A stretch of 64,000 nucleotides of DNA, taken from assembly GCA_947474435.1 (NCBI GenBank), contig CANJII010000016.1, positions 1-64,000 of the forward strand, written 5' to 3'. The DNA is from Chitinophagaceae bacterium. Lineage in GTDB: Bacteria > Bacteroidota > Bacteroidia > Chitinophagales > UBA10324. Below, in pieces: positions 40,965 to 49,454 of the stretch. Within the stretch, counting starts at the first letter, position 1. Every line of letters begins with the position of its first letter. The notes under the pieces are model-generated. The model saw only the letters and a program-made list of their open reading frames with translations, had not been told where the DNA came from and made no database searches. Both the position numbers and the translations under genes were made by a program.

Positions 40965-41496
40965 CTAATTTGAATTTGAAATTTTTTATAAAATTTTCCA
41001 GATCGTCCTTTCGCTCAATACCGAGTTCGTTATCTATGTCAATACATCTATAGTATAGATTTTCCAATTCACTCTCACTTAAAATAGTATCAGCCATTGG
41101 AAATAATTCTTCATTCTCAGCTGCAATGTGATCGAGCAAATCATGACTGTACTCTTTAATTTTCTGTTGTGCTTCGGGGTATTTTCTTCCAGCCAAATCA
41201 GTTTTTATTTTCCCAACCAACGCACGAAAGTCTTCGTGATGTTCGAGCAACTCATTGATAACAGCAGTTGCAGAAGGTTCTTCCATTTTTAATAAAGCAG
41301 GAAAAAGAATTTCTTCTTCTTTGTAATGATGATACTGGTCAGAATATTCTTTGAAGAAAACCAGTAACTCCTTTAAATTATTTTCATACAGTTCAGAGTT
41401 GGTTTCCCATGATTTATCAAGGGAAGAAGCAATCTGTATTGCTTCGAGAATGATGGCGTGTTCGCCATACATTACATTGGAAATTTTTGAAACCAT
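40948..41496 (-). CDS. Hemerythrin-like (HHE) protein leading the bcr operon
   Basis: A 182-aa four-helix hemerythrin-like protein with the expected iron ligands: GEHAIIL, YHHYKEEEILFPAL, ELLEHHEDF and LLDHIAAENEELFPMA. Such domains bind a di-iron site and sense or scavenge O2 or NO, or repair Fe-S damage. I use ATG 41496; the frame extends nine codons upstream to TTG. As the first gene of the operon, overlapping bcrC, it may protect the very oxygen- and NO-sensitive reductase. The FNR-type box is 57 bp upstream. Confidence 0.8.
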   Translation of the reverse strand: MVSKISNVMYGEHAIILEAIQIASSLDKSWETNSELYENNLKELLVFFKEYSDQYHHYKEEEILFPALLKMEEPSATAVINELLEHHEDFRALVGKIKTDLAGRKYPEAQQKIKEYSHDLLDHIAAENEELFPMADTILSESELENLYYRCIDIDNELGIERKDDLENFIKNFKFKLDETVK

Positions 41497-41546
41497 AACG
41501 GGATGTTTTCGCGAATGCAATTTCCAACGCCTGAAATTTATTTATC

Positions 41547-41560
41547 ATGATTTTAGTCAT
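41547..41560. promoter_or_regulatory. FNR-type box upstream of the bcr operon
   Basis: ATGAT-TTTA-GTCAT; its core on the minus strand, TGACTAAAATCA, is identical to the hcr box at 5485-5496. It is centred 57 bp from the hemerythrin start in a divergent gap, so it could also act on the rightward HMG-CoA lyase gene. Confidence 0.6.
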
Positions 41561-41676
41561 GAGCATTATATACCCATAATTATACCACGAGAAAAAACGA
41601 ATCACCAATTAATTTGAATCCAAATTTTATATAAATTCATTAGTCTATTCACAATTTCATTTCTTTGCCGGCTGAA

Positions 41677-42549
41677 ATGATTGACAAAATAAAATTAGTT
41701 GAATGTCCGCGCGATGCCATGCAGGGATTGAAAGCATTCATTCCAACTGAAGAAAAAATTTCTTATCTCAATATTTTATTGAAAGTCGGGTTTGATACAC
41801 TCGACTTTGGAAGTTTTGTTTCGCCTCATGCCATTCCGCAATTAGCTGATACCGCATTGTTGCTTCCGAAACTGGACTTGGATAATTCGAAAACAAAATT
41901 GCTGGCTATCATAGCGAATGTTCGTGGTGCGAGAGAAGCGAATATGTTTGAACAGATTTCATTCATGGGTTTTCCGTTTTCCATTTCAGAAACTTTTCAG
42001 AAGAGAAATACAAATTCCACAATTGAAGATTCGCTGAAAGCGGTGGAAGGTATTTGGAATATTTGTGAGCAGAATAAAAAACAATTGGTGGTTTACCTAA
42101 GCATGGGTTTCGGAAATCCATATGGCGATAAATGGAATGCAGATATCGTGATGCAGTGGACAATGCGATTGGCGCAGATGGGAGTAAAAATTATTTCACT
42201 TGCCGATACAGTTGGTTTGGCCAAACCAGATGATATTTCTAATCTGTACAAATTGTTAATTCCTCAATTTCCCTTAGTTGAATTCGGCGGACACTTTCAT
42301 ACAAAGCCAAATGAATGGAAAGAAAAAATTGAGGCGGCATTTAATAATGGTTGCAGAAGATTTGATGGTGCATTAAAAGGATATGGAGGATGTCCAATGG
42401 CTGATGATGAACTTACAGGAAATATGCCGACTGAAAATCTTATTTATTATATGGAGGAAAAAAAATGTTCTATAGAATTAAATAATAATGAATTGGCGAC
42501 CGCATTGAATGCAGCCGATCATTTATTTTCAAAATATAATTCTCACTGA
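41677..42549 (+). CDS. Hydroxymethylglutaryl-CoA lyase family protein
   Basis: A 290-aa HMGL-like TIM-barrel protein: KLVECPRDAMQGL (Arg/Asp catalytic pair), FDTLDFGSFVSP, ISLADTVGLAKP, FGGHFHTKP (metal His-x-His) and FDGALKGYGGCPMADDELTGN (catalytic Cys loop). It should split HMG-CoA to acetoacetate and acetyl-CoA in leucine breakdown. I start at ATG 41677; the frame runs back to TTG 41665. Acetoacetate could be activated by the CoA-transferase at 47.4-48.8 kb. It is transcribed away from the bcr operon. Confidence 0.85.
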   Translation: MIDKIKLVECPRDAMQGLKAFIPTEEKISYLNILLKVGFDTLDFGSFVSPHAIPQLADTALLLPKLDLDNSKTKLLAIIANVRGAREANMFEQISFMGFPFSISETFQKRNTNSTIEDSLKAVEGIWNICEQNKKQLVVYLSMGFGNPYGDKWNADIVMQWTMRLAQMGVKIISLADTVGLAKPDDISNLYKLLIPQFPLVEFGGHFHTKPNEWKEKIEAAFNNGCRRFDGALKGYGGCPMADDELTGNMPTENLIYYMEEKKCSIELNNNELATALNAADHLFSKYNSH

Positions 42550-42567
42550 TTAATTGTATCGTCCTGA

Positions 42568-43509
42568 ATGAAACTACCTAATTTTTTTATTGTCGGTTCA
42601 GCCAAATCAGGAACCACATCTATTTATAATTACCTGAAACAACATCCTGAAATATTTATGTCGCCGATAAAGGAGACACATCATTTTTCAACTGATATCG
42701 ACAACACAAAATTCCGACCGGATTATGCGGCAAACCTTAATTTAAATATTGATGCGTGGTTAGATGGTGATCAGAAAAAAGAAATTTTTCATGCATTTGT
42801 AAAAGATTGGAATAAGTATAAAAAACTTTTTAAACAAGCTGAAAATCAAAAAGCAGTTGGTGAAGTCACTAACTCTTACTTGTATTCATCAACTGCTGCA
42901 AAAAATATTCATGATAAATTTCCTGAAGGAAAAATTATTATGATACTGCGCAATCCGGTTGAGCGAGCCTTTAGTCACTTTTTGATGGACATGAAAAGCG
43001 GAAGAGAAAGCGGAAGTTTTATTAATGCCCTGAAACGAGACATGGCAAAACCAATGAAGGGATGGGGAATTTCAAATGTGTACTTTGAAATTGGTTTGTA
43101 CTACGAACAGGTAAAAAGATATTTGGAAGTATTTCCAAAAGAGCAGGTGAAAATTATTTTGTATGACGATTACAGAAAAGATGCACCAACTGTGTTGAAA
43201 GAAATTTGTGAGTTCCTGACTATTGATTCTGGTTTTGCATTTGAATTTTCGAAAGAACACAATAAAGCAATGCTGCCTAAATCAGCTGCTGTTACTTTAA
43301 TGATGAAACAAAAAGGATTGAAAAACTTTGTGAAAGATTTTTTTCCGAAATCATTGAAGAAAAGTCTTAAGAAAATATTTTTTACGGAAAAAAATTTACC
43401 GAAACTTTCAACTGACGATCGAAAATATTTAGTTGAATTGTATAAAGACGATATTCAGGATCTGTCAAAATTGATTAACCGGGATTTATCTGCCTGGATA
43501 AAAACCTGA
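42568..43509 (+). CDS. Sulfotransferase family protein
   Basis: A 313-aa PAPS-dependent sulfotransferase of the heparan-sulfate N-sulfotransferase-like type. The 5'-phosphosulfate loop is IVGSAKSGTTSIYNYL and the 3'-phosphate site is ILRNPVERAFSHFLMD. The acceptor is unknown; bacterial relatives modify polysaccharides or lipids. It is 18 bp after the HMG-CoA lyase gene on the same strand. A basic C-terminal stretch (KSLKKSLKKIF) could aid membrane contact. Confidence 0.85.
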   Translation: MKLPNFFIVGSAKSGTTSIYNYLKQHPEIFMSPIKETHHFSTDIDNTKFRPDYAANLNLNIDAWLDGDQKKEIFHAFVKDWNKYKKLFKQAENQKAVGEVTNSYLYSSTAAKNIHDKFPEGKIIMILRNPVERAFSHFLMDMKSGRESGSFINALKRDMAKPMKGWGISNVYFEIGLYYEQVKRYLEVFPKEQVKIILYDDYRKDAPTVLKEICEFLTIDSGFAFEFSKEHNKAMLPKSAAVTLMMKQKGLKNFVKDFFPKSLKKSLKKIFFTEKNLPKLSTDDRKYLVELYKDDIQDLSKLINRDLSAWIKT

Positions 43510-43526
43510 TTTCTTTCACAACTGAT

Positions 43527-44234
43527 TTAATTGTTCTTTCTGCTTAATTGCCGGATGGAAACCAGGTGCCCGAATAAAATTACAGGAACTATAAAGGAAG
43601 GCAGTAGCGAAAACGGAAAATAAAACACTGCAATGTTTGGCTGCTCAAATGCAAATTGTTGAAATGAAAATGGTGCTGATAAGATTGCATTGATAACAAT
43701 GTTCAATAAAAGTCCGAGGGAAATAATATTCCAAACCAGTACCCATTTTATTTCAATATTATTTTTTGTAAAACCGAAATATGCAATGAATGGTGCTGTG
43801 ACGCCGGCAAGAATATCAAAATTGCGTCCTTCAAAAGTCATGAGTTGCGGAATGGTATTGCAAACAAACAACGAATACAAAATCAACTCAACCGGAATTC
43901 GAACCACATTGGTGTAAGTGATATTTTCCAATGGTAAACTATCAATGAATTTTCTGCCTGAATTGGTTGTAAATAAAAATGCGATCAAAACAAACGGTGG
44001 AGCAATGGCAAAAATAAATTTAGGCGGGAGCGAATTGGTATCAATATAAAATCCATTCAGTGAAAGAACGCTTTGCAATATCAGCCACAAAATTAAGCCA
44101 ACTTTAATCAGCCATGCCTTTGATTTTATTTTTTCATCAGATGAATTCTTTAGCACTGAATAAAATAAAACCAATGTAGTAATCACTGTTAAAATAAAAA
44201 TAACAGAAATGTGAAGCGGAAGATTTTCAATCAT
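43527..44234 (-). CDS. Multi-pass membrane protein of unknown function
   Basis: A 235-aa protein with about seven hydrophobic helices and no motif that I can tie to a function. I start at ATG 44234 (MIENLPLHISVIF); the frame continues 27 codons upstream, overlapping the terminator region. Conserved-looking loops include SLNGFYIDTNSLPPKF and PLENITYTNVVRIPVELILY. Similar unnamed integral membrane proteins are frequent in Bacteroidota. It is convergent with the sulfotransferase gene. Confidence 0.7.
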   Translation of the reverse strand: MIENLPLHISVIFILTVITTLVLFYSVLKNSSDEKIKSKAWLIKVGLILWLILQSVLSLNGFYIDTNSLPPKFIFAIAPPFVLIAFLFTTNSGRKFIDSLPLENITYTNVVRIPVELILYSLFVCNTIPQLMTFEGRNFDILAGVTAPFIAYFGFTKNNIEIKWVLVWNIISLGLLLNIVINAILSAPFSFQQFAFEQPNIAVFYFPFSLLPSFIVPVILFGHLVSIRQLSRKNN

Positions 44235-44313
44235 GTAGAAAATATTTTGTTTTTTAAAAATCAGTTCTGAAAAATAGCAGATGTATTTAAGACACAAATA
44301 CAAAATTCCTGAC

Positions 44314-44343
44314 AAAAAAAAGGCAGCAGAAATTTCTGCTGCC
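44314..44343 (-). terminator. Rho-independent terminator of the 44367-45998 gene
   Basis: A perfect 11-bp inverted repeat GGCAGCAGAAA/TTTCTGCTGCC followed on the minus strand by a run of T. It lies 23 bp downstream of the secreted-protein gene. The A/T-rich far side could also serve the other direction. Confidence 0.85.
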
Positions 44344-44366
44344 TTTATAAAAAAATTTTAGCCCTT

Positions 44367-45998
44367 CTAATTTGATGTTGGCATTTTTCCAAACCAAAGT
44401 GTTCTTCCGTTTTTTGTTTCACCGAAAAATACGATTGAATTTTTTTCATCAATCGGTAAAAACATAAAACGATTGTTCAGATAATAAGTGTCTTGTCCGA
44501 ATTGTGCGAAGTCGCCGATGGTGGCACCACCGATATTAATTTTGGCAACCGCAGGATACATCAACACTTTATATTTTGAGGCGCCTAATTCAGTTTCAGT
44601 ACGCAATCCTTTTATTTCTCCAATGAGCCAGTAAGCGTTTTTGCCATCGTTGGTTTCAATCAACTGCATTGGACATGGAGACATTTCAGCAAACTTATTA
44701 TTCTCATCGCGATGAACTCCGAATTGTGCTTTCAGTCTTCCGCCATTATCAAACTGAAACATCAATGGATCTTCATACTTGCGGACTTTATCCTGGTTCA
44801 ACGAAAAATTTTGTCCCATAATAAATATGTCGCCTGAGGTGGTGTACGCAACATTGGCGAACGCAAATTTCTTTCCTTTATATGCAGGTGATTTCTTTTG
44901 CGATGGTGGTGTTTGCAATTTATTTTCAAACTCATCTATGGAAATTGCGTTTGTCCAGGCAACTTTTCCGCCGCTAATTTTCATTATCTGAAAATGATCC
45001 CACTTTAAACTCTCAGGATCAATTCCGGCGGTCATCACCTGATTAAAATATTTTTCATCACCTTTCGATGGACCAAAAATCACAACACTTCCCTGAATAT
45101 TCACCATTGCATTCACTCCCCAAACCGACATGCCCGAAGTGAAACTTACTTTAGTATCAATAACTCCGGTAGGATTACAACTTACAAAAGTGTAATGCTT
45201 TGCATCTGCATCAGCAGCTTTACTGAATCCCGCACCACCGGCAGGCGCAAATAAAATTCCGAGATTACTTGCCGATGCATCTTCGTCTTCATCATCAGCA
45301 CCTTCACCTGCTATCAACTGTGATTTTACTATTACCTGTGGGTTTTCAAATTCAAACGGACTATCCTGTACAATATCCAAATCTTTTGTGATTCTTAAAA
45401 AGTGAAATTTTTTCATGTACAAAAACGGATCAGAACCTTTTTGAATTTTTGCTTTCTCGCCCACCAATACCACTACATCACCTGTAACATCGTTCTCTGC
45501 TTTTGAATACACATAATATTTATTTCCCTCGTCAGATTTTGGTTTCAGTTTCTCCAACAGTTTTACATACTTGTCATATCCTCCCCACCACCAATTCCAT
45601 TTGTAAGTAATTTGTTTGCGCTTCAGCACTAATGTTCCCATTAAATTTCCTTCAACTGAAACTGCTTCAACCGTATAATTTTCCCCCTTGAATTTAAACC
45701 AGGTGTATTTCACACTTGCTTTTTCAAATTCAATTTCATCAGCAGTAACTTTTATAAAATTAAATTTTGTATCGAACTGATAAGTTTCAAATTTTGCTTT
45801 TGTATCATTTGCTTTTGTTACATAAGTTAATTCTATCAGGTTACTGGCTTCATCAATATTGATATTACCTAAATAACCACGATTTGCTTTTCCGGTTATC
45901 TCATAAGTTTTTTCGAGCGAAAGTGTTTGTGCTTTTCCACTGCTGAAAAAAAGAGTTACAGCAATCAGCGTTGATGTAATTCGTTTTAATAATTTCAT
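44367..45998 (-). CDS. Secreted protein of unknown function
   Basis: A 543-aa exported protein with a signal peptide ending FFSSGKAQ. It is built of beta-rich segments suggesting a propeller-like fold (GYLGNINIDEASNLI, SGDIFIMGQNFSLNQ, NGRTLWFGKMP at the end). A low-complexity acidic loop (GADDEDEDASASN) sits near residue 240. I know no name for it; similar unannotated proteins occur in Bacteroidota. It has its own terminator and no operon partner. Confidence 0.75.
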   Translation of the reverse strand: MKLLKRITSTLIAVTLFFSSGKAQTLSLEKTYEITGKANRGYLGNINIDEASNLIELTYVTKANDTKAKFETYQFDTKFNFIKVTADEIEFEKASVKYTWFKFKGENYTVEAVSVEGNLMGTLVLKRKQITYKWNWWWGGYDKYVKLLEKLKPKSDEGNKYYVYSKAENDVTGDVVVLVGEKAKIQKGSDPFLYMKKFHFLRITKDLDIVQDSPFEFENPQVIVKSQLIAGEGADDEDEDASASNLGILFAPAGGAGFSKAADADAKHYTFVSCNPTGVIDTKVSFTSGMSVWGVNAMVNIQGSVVIFGPSKGDEKYFNQVMTAGIDPESLKWDHFQIMKISGGKVAWTNAISIDEFENKLQTPPSQKKSPAYKGKKFAFANVAYTTSGDIFIMGQNFSLNQDKVRKYEDPLMFQFDNGGRLKAQFGVHRDENNKFAEMSPCPMQLIETNDGKNAYWLIGEIKGLRTETELGASKYKVLMYPAVAKINIGGATIGDFAQFGQDTYYLNNRFMFLPIDEKNSIVFFGETKNGRTLWFGKMPTSN

Positions 45999-46108
45999 AA
46001 ATTATTTTTTTTGTGTTCGGCGAACTTAACAGGCAAATTGAAATGGAGTACTGAATTCTGTCAACAGACCAAATATGTTTTAATAGAAAGTTTTCCCGGA
46101 TAAATAAA

Positions 46109-46789
46109 TTACAACGAAGTAATGGGTGCTTTCCGCTCACCGAAAATCACACCTCCCAATCGCACCATGTTGCTTCCTTCTTCTACTGCAATTTTATAAT
46201 CGCTGCTCATTCCCATTGATAAAGTTTTCATTTCAATATTATCCGAAGAATATTTTTTACTGATTGTGTCGAACATTTTTTTCAATCCTTTAAATTCTTT
46301 CGCTACTTTTTTTTCATCTTCTGTGTTGGTTGCCATCCCCATTAACCCTTCCATGCGGATGTTTTTCAGTTTTGTTGTTTCCTTATTTTCCAGAAGCGAA
46401 AAACATTCTTCTGCATTCAAACCGAATTTTGTTTTTTCATCTGCAATAAAAATCTGCAACAACACATTTTGAATCCGGGAATTCTTCGATGCCTGTTTAT
46501 TTATTTCCTGTAATAGTTTTAAACTATCCACCGAATGAATAAGCGAAACAAACGGCGCAATAAATTTTACCTTGTTGGTTTGCAGGTGACCAACTAAATG
46601 CCACTGCACATTGGGCGACAACTGACATTCCTTCATCATTATCTCCTGCACTTTGTTTTCGCCGAACATCCGTTGTCCCTGCTTATATAATAGTGCAATG
46701 CTTTCAACCGGATGCGTTTTGCTGATGGCAACCAGATTCACCTTTCGGTCATCGCACCATTTTTTTATTTCCTTAAAATTATTTTGCAT
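46109..46789 (-). CDS. yggS: YggS-family pyridoxal phosphate homeostasis protein
   Basis: A 226-aa PLPBP/YggS protein with a PLP-binding Lys in VAISKTHP, then FGENKVQE, WHLVGHLQTNKVK, IHSVDS, MGMATN, and a C-terminal SMGMSSDYKIAVEEGSNMVRLGGVIFGER that holds the phosphate. These proteins have a PLP-bearing TIM barrel without enzyme activity and control free vitamin B6 levels. It is divergent from the DUF4296 lipoprotein gene. Confidence 0.92.
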   Translation of the reverse strand: MQNNFKEIKKWCDDRKVNLVAISKTHPVESIALLYKQGQRMFGENKVQEIMMKECQLSPNVQWHLVGHLQTNKVKFIAPFVSLIHSVDSLKLLQEINKQASKNSRIQNVLLQIFIADEKTKFGLNAEECFSLLENKETTKLKNIRMEGLMGMATNTEDEKKVAKEFKGLKKMFDTISKKYSSDNIEMKTLSMGMSSDYKIAVEEGSNMVRLGGVIFGERKAPITSL

Positions 46790-46879
46790 AAATTCCGTTT
46801 GATGCTTCTGTTATTACTTTCGCGAAATTAATCCGAATGAAATCGAACATTCACAATTTCCTGTAAAAAGATTTGCAAT

Positions 46880-47320
46880 ATGATTAAATATAAACTAGCT
46901 GTGTTTTTTCTTTTCGTTTTTGTAGCATGCAATTCTTCAAGGGAGCCATCCACATCAAAAGAAAAATTATCGAAAGAAAAAATGGTGGAGGTGTTATTGG
47001 ATGTTCATTTAGCAGAAGCAACATTTAATGTAATAGAGAGAAATAAAAAATCTGCTGATTCAATTATTAATAATGAGTATGCATTGATTTTTAAAAACCA
47101 CAATGTGAAGGCCGATGATTTTTTCAGCACATACAATTATTATATAGCCAATCCTGCCTTAATGGATTCTGCATACGGAGAGTTGGTAACGCACATCACT
47201 ACTTTGCAAAGTCAGGCGTTCAAACAACCCGAATTGAAATTATCAACTGATTCTTCGGCTTATAAAGACAGTATTCGAAATCAAATGGTGCGTCGGTTGA
47301 AATCGCACAAAAATTTGTAA
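46880..47320 (+). CDS. DUF4296 lipoprotein
   Basis: A 146-aa lipoprotein (lipobox FVFVACNSS). The domain pattern LSKEKMVEVLLDVHLAEATFN, then a stretch with YALIFKNHNVKADDF and TYNYYIANPALMDSAYGELV, is the Bacteroidota-specific DUF4296. Function unknown. The C-terminus is basic. It stands alone between the YggS and CoA-transferase genes. Confidence 0.8.
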   Translation: MIKYKLAVFFLFVFVACNSSREPSTSKEKLSKEKMVEVLLDVHLAEATFNVIERNKKSADSIINNEYALIFKNHNVKADDFFSTYNYYIANPALMDSAYGELVTHITTLQSQAFKQPELKLSTDSSAYKDSIRNQMVRRLKSHKNL

Positions 47321-47382
47321 CCAATTTATATCTGTTCTTCTCCTCCTCACTTTTTATATTTTCGCATTCCAATAATTTATTA

Positions 47383-48081
47383 ATGACTACAGTTTACAAT
47401 GATGCTGCAAGCGCGCTCTTCGATTTGAAGGATTATCAGACCATATTATTAGGAGGATTCGGATTGAATGGTATACCGGAAAATTGCATTGCTGAAATGG
47501 TTCGCAAAGGAATTAATGGATTGACTTGTGTGAGCAACAATGCCGGAGTTGATGATTTCGGTTTGGGATTACTTTTACATACGCGCCAGATAAAAAAAAT
47601 GATTTCGAGTTATGTCGGTGAGAATGCAGAGTTCGAGCGACAAATGTTAAGCGGCGAATTGGAAGTTGATTTGGTTCCACAAGGCACACTCGCTACACGA
47701 ATACAAATGGCGGGCATGGGCATTCCGGCTTTTTTTACTCCGGCAGGTTACGGAACTGAAATAGCAATCGGAAAAGAAATTCGTGAGTTCAACGGAAAAA
47801 AATATTTGATGGAGATGGCGCTCAGTGGAGATTTCGCTATAGTAAAAGCATCGAAAGGAGATAAGTACGGAAATTTAGTTTTCAATAAAACCACAAAAAA
47901 TTTTTCTACTTCAATGGCGAAAGCAGGAAAAATTACAATAGCAGAAGTGGAACAATTAGTAGAGCCGGGAGAAATTGGACCGGAAGAAATTGATGTTGCT
48001 GGAGTTTATGTGAACCGGATTTTTCAGGGAGCGAATTACGAAAAGAGAATTGAACGCAGAACAATTGCGATTAAGAAATGA
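47383..48081 (+). CDS. scoA: 3-Oxoacid CoA-transferase subunit A
   Basis: A 232-aa family I CoA-transferase alpha subunit: ILLGGFGLNGIPENCIAEMVRKG, SNNAGVDDFGLGLLL, GELEVDLVPQGTLATRIQMAGMGIPAFFTPAGYGT. It pairs with subunit B 90 bp downstream. The usual reaction is succinyl-CoA plus acetoacetate, fitting the HMG-CoA lyase nearby. A role in activating aromatic acids cannot be ruled out but nothing points to it. A long hairpin lies between the two subunit genes. Confidence 0.9.
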   Translation: MTTVYNDAASALFDLKDYQTILLGGFGLNGIPENCIAEMVRKGINGLTCVSNNAGVDDFGLGLLLHTRQIKKMISSYVGENAEFERQMLSGELEVDLVPQGTLATRIQMAGMGIPAFFTPAGYGTEIAIGKEIREFNGKKYLMEMALSGDFAIVKASKGDKYGNLVFNKTTKNFSTSMAKAGKITIAEVEQLVEPGEIGPEEIDVAGVYVNRIFQGANYEKRIERRTIAIKK

Positions 48082-48093
48082 TTGAAAAAAATA

Positions 48094-48153
48094 ACCGCAG
48101 AGACGCGGAGCCGCAGAGATTGTAACTACTCTGCGCCTCTGCGTCTCTGCGGT
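48094..48153. repeat. Long inverted repeat between scoA and scoB
   Basis: Two 25-bp arms with 23 matching pairs (left arm begins ACCGCAGAGACGCGGAG, right arm ends GTCTCTGCGGT) around a 10-bp loop. The arms consist of repeated GCAGAGACGC units and are far more GC-rich than the surroundings. It is a dispersed repeat type found between genes in many bacteria. Confidence 0.8.
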
Positions 48154-48170
48154 AAAAAACTATAGAGAAA

Positions 48171-48830
48171 ATGGCACTCGATAAATTTCAAATAGCAAAA
48201 CGAATCGCTCAGGAATTGCGCGATGGATACAATGTGAATTTGGGAATTGGAATTCCAACACTCGTGGCAAATTATATTCCCGCAGGAATGAAAATCATGT
48301 TGCAATCCGAAAACGGAATTCTCGGAATGGGACCTTACCCGACAGAAGATAAAATTGATGCGGATTTAATTAATGCCGGAAAAGAAACTGTTACACTTCT
48401 TCCCGGTGGAAGTTTTTTTGATTCGGCTGAAAGTTTCGGAATGATTCGCGCGGGAAAAATTGATATGACTGTGCTCGGTGCTATGGAAGTTTCTGAACAC
48501 GGTGATATTGCCAACTGGAAAATTCCGGGTAAGATGGTGAAGGGAATGGGCGGTGCAATGGACTTGGTCGCTTCTGCCCAAAATATAATTGTTGCCATGA
48601 TGCACACCAATCCAAAAGGGGAATCAAAACTTTTACCAAAGTGCGGATTGCCACTTACAGGTGTTGGATGTGTGAAGAGAATTGTAACTGAGATTGCAGT
48701 GGTGGATGTTACACCCGACGGATTCAAATTAGTGGAGCGCGCTCCCGGTGTTACAGTTGAAGAAATAAAATCAAAAACAGCAGGGCGATTAATTGTGGAA
48801 GGAGAAATTCCGGAGATGAATTTGAATTGA
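48171..48830 (+). CDS. scoB: 3-Oxoacid CoA-transferase subunit B
   Basis: A 219-aa beta subunit with the catalytic Glu in [11 protein letters not shown], plus [38 protein letters not shown], and [21 protein letters not shown]. The Glu forms a thioester intermediate with CoA. Partner of the preceding gene. Confidence 0.92.
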   Translation: MALDKFQIAKRIAQELRDGYNVNLGIGIPTLVANYIPAGMKIMLQSENGILGMGPYPTEDKIDADLINAGKETVTLLPGGSFFDSAESFGMIRAGKIDMTVLGAMEVSEHGDIANWKIPGKMVKGMGGAMDLVASAQNIIVAMMHTNPKGESKLLPKCGLPLTGVGCVKRIVTEIAVVDVTPDGFKLVERAPGVTVEEIKSKTAGRLIVEGEIPEMNLN

Positions 48831-48853
48831 AAACATAAAAGATGAATTCTCAA

Positions 48854-49321
48854 CTATTTTATTTCATCAATTATTTCTAACACTGCTAATGATGATGTTG
48901 CACTCGCACCAATTTTTTTCAACCCTTTAATTGTTTTTGAAATTATTATATCTCGATGTCTTTCATTTGAAATTTTATTTGTTATTACTTCAATAATTTT
49001 TTTTGTTCTTTCTTCATTGTCATTTGCAATTAATGCAGTAAGTAAAATCAATTTTAGAATTTTTAATCCTATGTGTCCGACAAATAATATTTCAGTTGGC
49101 GATGCCTTCCTTATACTTTTAATTCTTAGACCATATTCTTCATTCAAATTTCCATACCATTTATTTTTCTCTAAAAGTTCTATTTGACAAGATACTGAAT
49201 GGAGTTCATGAATTCCTTCAAGTATGGAAGTTAGCTCCATAATGGTTGGGTTTCCAATTTCTTTAATTCTGATTTTTATTTCTTGTTCTTCACTGCCAAA
49301 AAGAAAGTACATTATTATCAT
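48854..49321 (-). CDS. Hypothetical protein
   Basis: A 155-aa protein with no family I recognise. The N-terminal half is mixed (PTIMELTSILEGIHELHS), followed by one hydrophobic segment (GLKILKLILLTALIAN) and a basic stretch KIISNERHRDIIISKTIKGLKKIG. No signal peptide. It stands alone, convergent with scoB. An ATG three codons in (MYFLFGSEEQ) is an equally good start. Base composition is more AT-rich than neighbours. Confidence 0.5.
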   Translation of the reverse strand: MIIMYFLFGSEEQEIKIRIKEIGNPTIMELTSILEGIHELHSVSCQIELLEKNKWYGNLNEEYGLRIKSIRKASPTEILFVGHIGLKILKLILLTALIANDNEERTKKIIEVITNKISNERHRDIIISKTIKGLKKIGASATSSLAVLEIIDEIK

Positions 49322-49454
49322 TTTATTTTTTTTTATTTTTTCTAATTAATTGAATGTGATAAAAAAATTCTTCTTTTAAACTTCTCAAAATAAGCAACTC
49401 TTGACTTTTGGAAGAGGTGAACCGGAGGGGATGAAGTGGGTGCAAATGTTTCAA

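Noticed and set aside
48091-48160. CRISPR-like repeat between scoA and scoB
   Set aside because: It is one inverted repeat, not spaced direct repeats, and there are no cas genes.
47383-48830. Benzoate or succinyl:aromatic CoA-transferase
   Set aside because: Motifs fit ordinary 3-oxoacid CoA-transferase; it is not in the catabolic operon and lacks an FNR-type box.
49380-49450. Possible decayed copy of the GGGTTGGGGTGAGG repeat
   Set aside because: Only loose similarity (GGAAGAGGTGAACCGGAGGGG); no stem remains.
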